Below, piece by piece: positions 8,234 to 14,757 of a DNA stretch of 39,881 nt. A model generated the notes under the pieces. It was not told the DNA's origin. It was given only the letters and a program-made list of their open reading frames with translations, and made no database searches. Location of the stretch: NCBI GenBank assembly GCA_964436165.1, contig CAYTBY010000008.1, positions 1-39,881 on the forward strand. The letters are read 5' to 3'. Both the position numbers and the translations under genes were made by a program. Origin of the DNA: 2-01-FULL-39-28 sp964436165 (lineage in GTDB: Bacteria; Patescibacteriota; Minisyncoccia; 2-02-FULL-40-12; GWA2-44-9). Position 1 is the stretch's first letter, and each line of letters begins with the position of its first letter.

Positions 8234-8407
8234 TTACTTTAACAAGGAACCCTTTCTTAATTTACCTTTAAATTTACCGGATTTCAAATACTTAAAAAAC
8301 CCTATCTGCTGTAACCTTTTTTTAGCCTCTTTCTTGGTAGGATAAGTCCCCATCTTCCTCCCGCTTTCGGCCAAAACCATATATTTTGAACTGATTTTCT
8401 TAATCAT
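8234..8407 (-). CDS. Small conserved basic protein (57 aa)
   Basis: The 57-aa product is strongly basic, with the pattern SSKYMVLAESGRKMG-TYPTKKEAKKRLQQI-FFKYLK. From memory this resembles a family of tiny CPR proteins (KKEA-x-RLRQIE-x-F), of unknown role and perhaps nucleic-acid binding. It lies 10 nt upstream of tRNA-Thr(GGU) on the same strand and may share its transcript. Its start is only 17 nt from the left boundary of the second integrated element, so that insertion may have replaced its promoter. Confidence 0.6.
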   Translation of the reverse strand: MIKKISSKYMVLAESGRKMGTYPTKKEAKKRLQQIGFFKYLKSGKFKGKLRKGSLLK

Positions 8408-8423
8408 AATTTTAAAAAAGTCA

Positions 8424-8625
8424 GATTGCGGTGTATATCTACGACTTGGTTAGAACCTATTTTATCAGAAACTCTTGAAAAGATAAATGCGTGCCAACCC
8501 TAGGCTCAATTCCTACGATTTGAGCCTAGGGTTGGCTCCGTAAAATCCTAAAATCGGACGGAAACGGCGGGAAAGAAGGGTGCGGGAGGGAATGCCCGCC
8601 GTTTTCTCGTAAATGAGGGGTGGTT
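8424..8625. repeat. Left copy of ~202-bp inverted repeat (A)
   Basis: This stretch is the reverse complement of 10801-11003 with one single-base indel. It contains two strong hairpins: a 16-bp stem built on CCAACCCTAGGCTCAA, and a GC-rich stem CGGCGGG/CCCGCCG. It begins at the attachment-like core GATTGCGGTG and ends 8 nt from the stop of the 696-aa gene. Confidence 0.95.
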
Positions 8626-8632
8626 TAAAATC

Positions 8633-10723
8633 TCATTCTTTCGGGATGATGAACTGGCCAATTTCTTGACCTATATTTGATATGCACGAATAAGTAACAA
8701 TATCATTGTTCCATTGATCGATACTGCAAGTCCCTTTTTCTTTTAAGTTTATGTCGTGTCGTTTAATAATACTAAACTGTGACATCTCTGATGGAGTTAA
8801 ATCTCCTACCCAAATAATTACTTTATCATTCTGAATGTTATGACTTACCTGTATAAATATACCGTCATGGACACAAATTTCATTTATAAATACAGGGTTT
8901 TCTGAATTACCTTCAAAGTCATAGAGTAAATTATCATTAGTTCTTACGGTGAGGTCGGGGGTGCATGAACCAATTCCTTTATTTTGAATTTTAATCGGTT
9001 GGTCTTCAATTATTGAGTTAACCTCACTATCAAGAAGTAATTTACTTTCCAGAACAAAACCGTTTGTAAAACCGATTTCCATCTCTGGCGAAATAAGCCT
9101 TTTCTTCTCATTTACTATCAAGTAATTAATGCCGCTTTTTCTGTTTTGTATAATCGCACCATCTCTAAAGGGTAATACGTTACCTAAAGAATATTGAGTC
9201 AAAAGTTTTGATGAAAGTAAATCAATAATTTGCCATCTATAGAAATCGTGGTCTATAAAAACTTCGGGGTTTAGTATTTTCTGCTTTTTATTGTTTTTTA
9301 TAACAAATATATCTGATGTACCCCATATTCTTACTAAGCTATTTTCCTTAATTGTTTGTTGTTTTTTGCCAACCTGAAAAAGAACGGGAGTTCTGTCTTC
9401 CCTAAACAGTAGGCTTTTGTCAAAAATCCATTTTTCGCCTCTTCCTAGTGAATATGGCTGCGAATCTAGATCAGGATTGGGCGCTAAAATGTCATACGGA
9501 AATGGTCTTATGCCTCCGGGACCCAAGATAACGTATAAATAGTCACTCGTGTCATAATGGATTAGGAAAAGAATGCTTTTATTAGAAACTAATGCATGCC
9601 ATATTCTTTTTTCGGTTAGCTCACTCCATCCTGCTAATTTCTTAACCGAAATATTTTTGAAAAATATGTTTAGAGGATAATAATCATTTTCTTTTACATA
9701 GTATATGATATCGTCTTTAACTCCTATGTTTTTGCCCAAACATTTTGACAATATCCCACACTCCGTGAGCCTATATGTTCCATTTCCTCTATAACTCATA
9801 GTATCTAGCCCATAGGCTTTTGGGGACAGATAATTTTCGTAATCATCTCTAACTTTTTCTGCGCTCCCGTCATCAGATATTAGAAATTCTCTATCATGAG
9901 AATGATCGATGTGCATAACGATATGCCATTTATTATTTTCTCGTTTTGCAAAAAATAACTCGCCTTGTTCATCAGAAATTTTCTTTATTGTTTGATTTTG
10001 AATATCTATAAAATATGGTTTCCCGTCTAAGTAAAATGAAAATAAAAAGCCACCATTACCAGCAAAAACATGTCTTCGATTTATTTCCGTTCTTTTAAAT
10101 TTATCGGGAATTAAAGATCTTAAATCAATAAAAGATTTGCCATCGTATCCGTATAACTCATCGTATCCTCCTACAAGTAGAAAAGTGTCAGAATTTTGAT
10201 CGTAAAAAATTTCTAATTGATCTTGTTTAAACTTACCCTCGATATTACTACTAATATCCTCGATATCGTTACTATATTTAAAAATTTTCATGGCTTTTTG
10301 CCCATTTTGGATCTGTACTCCTCCAAATAAATCATAGTTGTTGCCATTGCTTACAGAAAAAAGTCTGAAATTTTTTAAAGTTTCTGGGTATTCTTTACTT
10401 AAATCGGTAATCTGATCCTCGCTAAGAACCGATCCTAGGTTGCTAAATATATTATTAAGGATCTCTGTTTCGGACATTGCATTATGAAATACCGGAGATG
10501 GCGTGGGTGTTTGCGTTGGCTCATTATTACTTGGCTTAGTTATATTATCTATCTCATTGATTTTTTGGGTTTTAGGAGAGATTAGAAATCCAAACCACTC
10601 TTGATTTTTCATCAATATAAAAAATCCCACAATAAATATTCCCACAACAATAAATAAAATTTTAAAATATTTAATATTTTGTTTTGGCGGTAAGGAATTT
10701 AATTGAGATAACATATCTGTCAT
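8633..10723 (-). CDS. Membrane-anchored extracytoplasmic protein, 696 aa, unknown
   Basis: A short basic cytoplasmic start is followed by one membrane helix (residues about 20-38, YFKILFIVVGIFIVGFFIL) and a large exported domain. A Thr/Pro linker (TQTPTPSP, ~70) leads into a long beta-rich region with no motif I recognise. Repeated aromatic and Gly turns would suit a propeller-like fold, which is a guess. The gene is markedly AT-rich relative to its neighbours, a sign of transfer. Its coding region and upstream promoter region fit exactly between two ~202-bp inverted repeats (8424-8625 and 10801-11003), so the unit could be mobile or invertible. No transposase is encoded here. A TATAAT box lies about 11 nt before the start codon. 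Confidence 0.7.
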   Translation of the reverse strand: MTDMLSQLNSLPPKQNIKYFKILFIVVGIFIVGFFILMKNQEWFGFLISPKTQKINEIDNITKPSNNEPTQTPTPSPVFHNAMSETEILNNIFSNLGSVLSEDQITDLSKEYPETLKNFRLFSVSNGNNYDLFGGVQIQNGQKAMKIFKYSNDIEDISSNIEGKFKQDQLEIFYDQNSDTFLLVGGYDELYGYDGKSFIDLRSLIPDKFKRTEINRRHVFAGNGGFLFSFYLDGKPYFIDIQNQTIKKISDEQGELFFAKRENNKWHIVMHIDHSHDREFLISDDGSAEKVRDDYENYLSPKAYGLDTMSYRGNGTYRLTECGILSKCLGKNIGVKDDIIYYVKENDYYPLNIFFKNISVKKLAGWSELTEKRIWHALVSNKSILFLIHYDTSDYLYVILGPGGIRPFPYDILAPNPDLDSQPYSLGRGEKWIFDKSLLFREDRTPVLFQVGKKQQTIKENSLVRIWGTSDIFVIKNNKKQKILNPEVFIDHDFYRWQIIDLLSSKLLTQYSLGNVLPFRDGAIIQNRKSGINYLIVNEKKRLISPEMEIGFTNGFVLESKLLLDSEVNSIIEDQPIKIQNKGIGSCTPDLTVRTNDNLLYDFEGNSENPVFINEICVHDGIFIQVSHNIQNDKVIIWVGDLTPSEMSQFSIIKRHDINLKEKGTCSIDQWNNDIVTYSCISNIGQEIGQFIIPKE

Positions 10724-10800
10724 GGCACAATATTATTATATAATAAATCACCAAAAAGCACATCTATCCAATCCTCAAAGTATGTGTTGGTGAATAAATT

Positions 10801-11003
10801 AAACCACCCCTCATTTACGAGAAAACGGCGGGCATTCCCTCCCGCACCCTTCTTTCCCGCCGTTTCCGTCCGATTTTAGGATTTTACGGAGCCAACCCTA
10901 GGCTCAAATCGTAGGAATTGAGCCTAGGGTTGGCACGCATTTATCTTTTCAAGAGTTTCTGATAAAATAGGTTCTAACCAAGTCGTAGATATACACCGCA
11001 ATC
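10801..11003. repeat. Right copy of ~202-bp inverted repeat (A')
   Basis: It is the reverse complement of 8424-8625, differing by one inserted G in a G run. On its outer side it continues directly into a copy of the recombinase 3' end (10997-11140), unlike the left copy, which abuts the region of the 57-aa gene. Confidence 0.95.
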
Positions 11004-11140
11004 GGACTTTCCGAAGAATCGGAAGTCATTTGATGGGCCGCCAAAATGGCGGCCCATTGAGTTGTTGGGGTAAAATCTGAATCTCTGAATCCGCTCGGCC
11101 CGCTGGGGCGGGCCTCGCGGTTGGCCAAAAGGAGGTGCAA
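10949..11140 (-). pseudogene. Copy of serine recombinase C-terminus (inverted attP-like remnant)
   Basis: Read on the minus strand, 11140-10997 repeats the last ~48 codons of the recombinase at 11440-12999 (LLANREARPSGP ... SDSSESPIAV) with about four base differences in 143. It then continues through the attachment core into repeat A', giving the tail YIYDLVRTYFIRNS. No catalytic part is present, so this is a fragment. It probably preserves the recombinase-end/left-arm junction of the circular element, in inverted orientation. Confidence 0.75.
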
Positions 11141-11173
11141 AATCTTGTGTGATTTTTAGGAATTCTGGAAAAT

Positions 11174-11203
11174 TTGACATGTGGATATCACCCATGATAT
11201 ACT
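11174..11203 (+). promoter_or_regulatory. Strong promoter for leader RNA and tRNA-Ala-like gene
   Basis: Consensus TTGACA (11174-11179) and TATACT (11198-11203) are 18 nt apart. It is the best promoter match in the element and points at the leader and tRNA-like gene. Confidence 0.75.
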
Positions 11204-11209
11204 GATATT

Positions 11210-11284
11210 AACTACGACATGGTCTGTACATTACGGATCAAAGTCGGGTGGCGCAAATTGGGCTTCTTGAAAAAGGAGCCCTTT
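11210..11284 (+). ncRNA. Short leader RNA ending in an intrinsic terminator
   Basis: From the predicted start near 11210, the RNA runs ~75 nt to a 9-bp stem with a GAAA loop (GGGCTTCTT/AAGGAGCCC, 11261-11282) followed by a T run. It contains GTCGGGTGGC (11243-11252), exactly complementary to GCCACCCGAC in the anticodon arm of the downstream tRNA-like gene, and ACGACATG, complementary to CATGTCGT in that gene. It could be an attenuator or a small antisense RNA; no known family is recognised. Confidence 0.5.
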
Positions 11285-11309
11285 TTGTTACTATAAATCC
11301 CGTGGATCC

Positions 11310-11381
11310 GGGCCCGTGGTGTATGTGATAACATGTCGTGTTTGCCACCCGACGAAGCGGGTTTGAGCCCCGCCGGGTCCA
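11310..11381 (+). tRNA. Unusual tRNA-Ala(UGC)-like gene carried by the element
   Basis: The fold is acceptor GGGCCCG/CGGGTCC with a G3-U70 wobble and A73 (alanine identity), D arm GTGT-ATGTGATA-ACAT, anticodon arm TCGTG-TTTGCCA-CCCGA with anticodon TGC, and T arm GCGGG-TTTGAGC-CCCGC. Oddities: the D loop lacks GG, C37 replaces a purine, there is one U-C mismatch in the anticodon stem, and T replaces the conserved C in the T loop. No CCA is encoded. It could be an active variant, a degenerate tRNA or a tRNA mimic. Confidence 0.6.
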
Positions 11382-11391
11382 CACTCAAAGA

Positions 11392-11416
11392 GTTCTGGTA
11401 TTTGCCAGGACTTTTT
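11392..11416 (+). terminator. Intrinsic terminator after tRNA-Ala-like gene
   Basis: GTTCTGG (11392-11398) pairs with CCAGGAC (11405-11411) and is followed by five T. It ends the tRNA transcript and overlaps the recombinase promoter. Confidence 0.7.
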
Positions 11417-11431
11417 GATTTTTTGTATAAT
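11402..11431 (+). promoter_or_regulatory. Promoter for serine recombinase
   Basis: TTGCCA (11402-11407) and TATAAT (11426-11431) are 18 nt apart. The ATG at 11440 lies 8 nt beyond the -10 box, so the message is probably leaderless. Confidence 0.65.
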
Positions 11432-11439
11432 GAATCATC

Positions 11440-12999
11440 ATGAACAAATATTTTCTCTATGCCCGCAAGTCAACGGATGTCGAAGATAAACAAGTTTTGT
11501 CTATTGAAGCTCAAATTACAGAATTGCGTGCTTATGCCAGACAAGAAAAATTAGAAATTATGGAAGAACTCATAGAAAAGCAGTCGGCCAAGATTCCTGG
11601 TCGTCCAATTTTCAACAAAATGCTATCTCGCATTGAAAATGGCGAAGCTGATGGAATAATTGCTTGGCATCCAGACAGATTGGCACGCAATTCTGTTGAT
11701 GGCGGGAGAATAATATATTCAATAGATTGCGGGCATCTCCGGAATCTAAAATGTCCTCAATTTTGGTTTGAGAATACATCTCAAGGAAAATTCATGCTCA
11801 ATATCGCTTTTGGTCAAAGCAAATACTACATAGACAACCTAAGCGAAAATACCAAAAGAGGGCAACGCCAAAAAGTGAGGCGCGGAGAATATCCCGGTTT
11901 TGCTCCAGTGGGATATATCAATGACGTTCGAACTAAATCCGTGGCAGTTGATAGGAAAAAATCAAAAGCAATTAAACAAGCTTTTGAACTCTATGCTCAA
12001 AACCAAAGTAGATTAGAAGATATCTCTCATTTTTTGGCGGAAAATGGAGTGAAATCGTGGAATAATAATCCTATCCACAAAGATCGGATTACCTTTATTC
12101 TAACGAATCCATTTTACTACGGACATTTTAGATATTCCGGCGAAGTCCACGAAGGAAAACACCAACCTATCGTCTCAAAGAAAATCTTTGATAAGGTTCA
12201 AGAAGTATTGAAGCAGAGAGGAAAAGTAAGAAGAAATGAAGAAAACCAACCTCAACCATATTGCGGATTATTGAAGTGCGGAAATTGCAATATGATGATT
12301 ACCGCCGAGCATAAAGTTAAAAGGCAGAAAAACGGCAATGTTCACGAATATGTATATTATCGCTGTTCAAGAAAAAACAAGGCTATCAAATGCAAAGAAC
12401 CATGGATCAAAGAAAATGATTTAGATATACAAATTTCCTCTCTGCTTCAAAAATTTTCTTTGAGGCCAGATTGGGCGAAGGATATAAGACAAATGCTAGA
12501 AAAAAACAAAACGGAGTCCGCCCAATCCTCTGTCCCTTTTATTCATGAGGCCAGAAATAGAATCCAGGAAATTTCTTCCAAACTTCAACGACTCCTGGAT
12601 GGATATTTAGACCAAGATATAGACCGAGAAATATATCGAGAAGAAAAGGCAAAACTTCTTTCAGAAAAAAAGACCTTAGAGGAAAAAATCATCAATCTTG
12701 AACAAAAGCAGATGGGTTGGGTTGCACCTATGCAGGAATGGATAGAAAAGGCAGAAAATCTATCAAAAATCGCACAAGATAATAACCTTTTTGCTAAAAA
12801 GATTATCGCCAAAGAAATCTTCGGATTGCACCTCCTTTTGGCCAACCGCGAGGCCCGCCCCAGCGGGCCGAACGGAGTCAGAGATTCAGATTTTACCCCA
12901 ACAACTCAATGGGCCGCCATTTTGGCGGCCAATCAAATGACTCCCGATTCTTCGGAAAGTCCGATTGCGGTGGGGGCGGTAGGATTTGCACCTACGTAG
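11440..12999 (+). CDS. Large serine recombinase (integrase) of the tRNA-Tyr element
   Basis: The 519-aa protein has the resolvase catalytic domain (LYARKSTD with Ser11 as nucleophile; AWHPDRLARN), a recombinase domain to about 250, a zinc ribbon (CGLLKCGNC ... YYRCSRK) and a coiled coil. It resembles the recombinase at 5177-6937 in layout. The last nine codons and the stop are read antisense through the 3' end of tRNA-Tyr. The C-terminal ~50 codons carry two palindromes (around GGCCCGCCCCAGCGGGCC and GGGCCGCCATTTTGGCGGCC). A diverged inverted copy of this end is at 10949-11140. It should integrate and excise the element at tRNA-Tyr. Confidence 0.9.
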   Translation: MNKYFLYARKSTDVEDKQVLSIEAQITELRAYARQEKLEIMEELIEKQSAKIPGRPIFNKMLSRIENGEADGIIAWHPDRLARNSVDGGRIIYSIDCGHLRNLKCPQFWFENTSQGKFMLNIAFGQSKYYIDNLSENTKRGQRQKVRRGEYPGFAPVGYINDVRTKSVAVDRKKSKAIKQAFELYAQNQSRLEDISHFLAENGVKSWNNNPIHKDRITFILTNPFYYGHFRYSGEVHEGKHQPIVSKKIFDKVQEVLKQRGKVRRNEENQPQPYCGLLKCGNCNMMITAEHKVKRQKNGNVHEYVYYRCSRKNKAIKCKEPWIKENDLDIQISSLLQKFSLRPDWAKDIRQMLEKNKTESAQSSVPFIHEARNRIQEISSKLQRLLDGYLDQDIDREIYREEKAKLLSEKKTLEEKIINLEQKQMGWVAPMQEWIEKAENLSKIAQDNNLFAKKIIAKEIFGLHLLLANREARPSGPNGVRDSDFTPTTQWAAILAANQMTPDSSESPIAVGAVGFAPT

Positions 13000-13286
13000 G
13001 CCGTTCGGCCGGCAGATTTCATATACCCGATACTTTCGTATGGAATGGACTATATCTTTACCCGGCTCTTTCTGTGAAAGGACCGGGTACTCTGGTATCT
13101 AGTCTCTACGGCGCTCCGGGCACTTTCTAAGATTTCAGAGAAAGTGACTGGTTCCCACGGTATTACCCTCGACTTAACGTTAGGGCTTCACCGTTATCCC
13201 AGAGAGTTTCAATCTGTCTCTTGACAGAAAGCTGCAATTATTGTTTAATCACAGTCTGCTGTGATTGACTACTCCACCACACCCCC
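12971..13286 (-). tRNA. tRNA-Tyr(GUA) interrupted by a group I intron
   Basis: The 5' exon (13286-13251) gives acceptor GGGGGTG, D arm and GCAGA-CTGT. The 3' exon (13019-12971) begins AAA-TCTGC, then a long variable arm (GGCCG/CGGCC), T arm GTAGG-TGCAAAT-CCTAC and CGCCCCC with discriminator A. Joined, the loop CTGTAAA gives anticodon GTA, and the long variable arm fits tRNA-Tyr. The intron splits the anticodon between positions 35 and 36. No CCA is encoded. Confidence 0.92.
13020..13250 (-). ncRNA. Group I intron in tRNA-Tyr (231 nt)
   Basis: The exon ends in U and the intron ends in G (GGGTATATG, nearly the same end as in the tRNA-Thr intron). CUGU at the 5' splice site pairs with GCAG in the intron, giving the U-G pair of P1. 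GACTA ... AAGATATAGTCC matches the conserved P7/S core of group I introns, and GATAACGGTGAAGCC is shared in weaker form with the other intron. No ORF is contained, so it may depend on its own ribozyme activity and on an outside endonuclease for mobility. Confidence 0.9.
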
Positions 13287-13884
13287 ATTTTTTTATTAAT
13301 TTTTCATGCCATATTAAAATTTGGCCATATAATTTTTTATCTGCATATCTTACATGAATCAACCCATAGGGCATCTTACCTATTTTATCTTCACGAAAAT
13401 CATTTCTAACGTACGGTTTTGTAAATTGTAACAACGGAATACCCGTAATTTTAGACCAAAATTTCTTAATTTGAACAACATTTTGATTAGCATAACAATA
13501 TAAATATACACGTAACTTATCTTTATTTACACCGCAAATATCACGTAAAAATTTTAAGTACATCCTGATCATTGTCGGATCGCTATTGGCAAAATCTAGC
13601 ATTTGTTTCCTTTTATCTTTCCACCCTTCTGCCCAATATATCATTACACCACAAGCTAGTAACTCTTCATCAAAATTAGTCAACTTGCCTTTGATTTTAA
13701 AAGTTGGTTTTGCTTTTAGGAACTTGATACTATTTGATTCTGATGCTTTACGGCGCTTAATGCCGCCCTTTTCCATTACTCTATATATGTATCTCCTGTT
13801 TAATTTTAACTTATCAGCAATCTCAACCCCGCTCAACTCTTCTCTTTCATACAAATATTTTACCCGATTCACTAGATTGTTCAT
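13249..13884 (-). CDS. LAGLIDADG-like homing-endonuclease-family protein with N-terminal HTH
   Basis: The protein begins with a resolvase-like helix-turn-helix (residues ~1-40, SGVEIADKLKLNRRYIYRVM) and continues with a LAGLIDADG-type motif (LACGVMIYWAEG) and the conserved FANSDPTMIRMYLKFLR and FTKPYVR segments of a family common in CPR genomes. Start 13884 is favoured because a promoter (TTGACA/TATACT) lies just upstream, giving a leaderless message. The last 12 codons are the 5' exon of tRNA-Tyr, and the UGA stop straddles the exon-intron junction. The gene is next to, but not in, the intron. It may cut the tRNA-Tyr target; catalytic function is unproven. Confidence 0.75.
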   Translation of the reverse strand: MNNLVNRVKYLYEREELSGVEIADKLKLNRRYIYRVMEKGGIKRRKASESNSIKFLKAKPTFKIKGKLTNFDEELLACGVMIYWAEGWKDKRKQMLDFANSDPTMIRMYLKFLRDICGVNKDKLRVYLYCYANQNVVQIKKFWSKITGIPLLQFTKPYVRNDFREDKIGKMPYGLIHVRYADKKLYGQILIWHEKLIKKWGCGGVVNHSRL

Positions 13885-13890
13885 ATTTTC

Positions 13891-13917
13891 AGTATAGCAG
13901 TTTCTATTAATTGTCAA
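13891..13917 (-). promoter_or_regulatory. Promoter of LAGLIDADG-like gene / tRNA-Tyr
   Basis: TTGACA (13917-13912) and TATACT (13896-13891) on the minus strand are 15 nt apart. The ATG at 13884 follows 6 nt after the -10 box. Confidence 0.6.
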
Positions 13918-13953
13918 AGGGGCTTGGCTGTGGAATACTATTTCATTGCCATG

Positions 13954-14026
13954 AGCCGGAGGTGGGATTTGAACCCACGACTTGCTGTTTACAAAACAGC
14001 TACTCTGGCCGCTGAGTTACTCCGGC
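13954..14026 (-). tRNA. tRNA-Thr(UGU)
   Basis: Uninterrupted 73-nt cloverleaf: acceptor GCCGGAG/CTCCGGC, D arm ACTC...GAGT, anticodon arm GCTGT-TTTGTAA-ACAGC (anticodon TGT), T arm GTGGG-TTCAAAT-CCCAC, discriminator T. No CCA is encoded. Confidence 0.95.
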
Positions 14027-14074
14027 CTTATTATACCGCATTTTACCACAAAACCGGAGATTTTGAAATACTTA

Positions 14075-14746
14075 CTACTTCTGGGCCAATTTTCCCAGCG
14101 CCGAGGAGAGTTTTTGCTTAAGAGATTCATCTTGAGGATTTAATTCGATGGCCGCTTCATATGATTCTTTAGCATCCACCCAACCCTCCATTTCAACATA
14201 GGTATCTCCCAATGATTCGTACAATTTTGCATCTTTGGGATTCTTGGCTATCTCTATTATCAATCTTTCTTCTTCGTTTTTTAAGAAAGTGCGAGTTATA
14301 GGATTGTCGTTTGTTAAACTTTTATGAACCGCGGGGGTATTGGTAACGGCTTCATTGACAGAACTATCCAAGAGTACTTCTTTATTTGAACCGTTAAGAG
14401 CATGATTGACATGTACCCTTCTAATTTTCTTTATTACCGAATCAGACCATCTGTCAATTCTAAGGGAAATCACCCTGGTTCTTCTTAAAAATTTCTCCGC
14501 TTCTACCAGCCAGTGCCCCCTATATTTATCAAGCTCAAGCCGATTAATCAGGGCCTTAATCTCCGGAAAAAATTCTTCCCCATATTTTTTCCAGCTAAAA
14601 ATTGGACTTAAAGATATGCCCTCACTGCCATTACCGGCAGTATTAAGAGTGTAGAGTTTATCCAGATAGCTCTTCTTACGCAACGCGAGAACTAAGATGC
14701 CAACAATAGATATAGCAATGAGCAAAAGGGGTACAAGTAAGAACAT
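14075..14746 (-). CDS. Membrane-anchored TPR protein
   Basis: The 223-aa protein has an N-terminal membrane helix (residues ~2-23), a charged middle region and a C-terminal tetratricopeptide repeat pair (AKLYESLGDTYVEMEGW ... AKESYEAAIELNPQDESLKQ) in the last ~60 residues. TPR domains bind partner proteins; the anchor places it at the inner face of the membrane. It follows tsf with 11 nt between them, so it is the third gene of the rpsB-tsf operon. The link to translation is probably by convenience of the operon. Confidence 0.75.
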   Translation of the reverse strand: MFLLVPLLLIAISIVGILVLALRKKSYLDKLYTLNTAGNGSEGISLSPIFSWKKYGEEFFPEIKALINRLELDKYRGHWLVEAEKFLRRTRVISLRIDRWSDSVIKKIRRVHVNHALNGSNKEVLLDSSVNEAVTNTPAVHKSLTNDNPITRTFLKNEEERLIIEIAKNPKDAKLYESLGDTYVEMEGWVDAKESYEAAIELNPQDESLKQKLSSALGKLAQK

Positions 14747-14757
14747 GGCGATTAGAA

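Larger units (their letters stand above)
8424..12970. mobile_element. Serine-recombinase element integrated at tRNA-Tyr (~4.5 kb)
   Basis: The left end (core GTCAGATTGCGGTG at 8421-8434) and right end (core GTCCGATTGCGGTG at 12959-12972) share a direct attachment-like core. The right end abuts the 3' end of tRNA-Tyr and carries the recombinase. An inverted core with both arms joined (at about 10994-11006) looks like an attP copy. Contents: a surface protein gene between inverted repeats, a leader RNA, a tRNA-Ala-like gene and the recombinase. Boundaries are inferred from these repeats. Confidence 0.75.

Noticed and set aside
8424..11003. Insertion sequence or transposon with terminal inverted repeats
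   Set aside because: The gene between the repeats is a membrane-anchored surface protein without any transposase motif. The repeats are far longer than IS ends, and the right one is fused to a recombinase fragment, so a classical IS does not explain it.
11241..11284. T-box riboswitch upstream of the tRNA-like gene
   Set aside because: A GGGTGG string is present, but the full T-box motif and a specifier loop are missing, and the downstream gene is a tRNA, not a synthetase or amino-acid gene.
13249..13917. Endonuclease gene as part of the tRNA-Tyr intron
   Set aside because: The splice sites put the intron at 13020-13250; the gene lies upstream of, and overlaps, the 5' exon instead.
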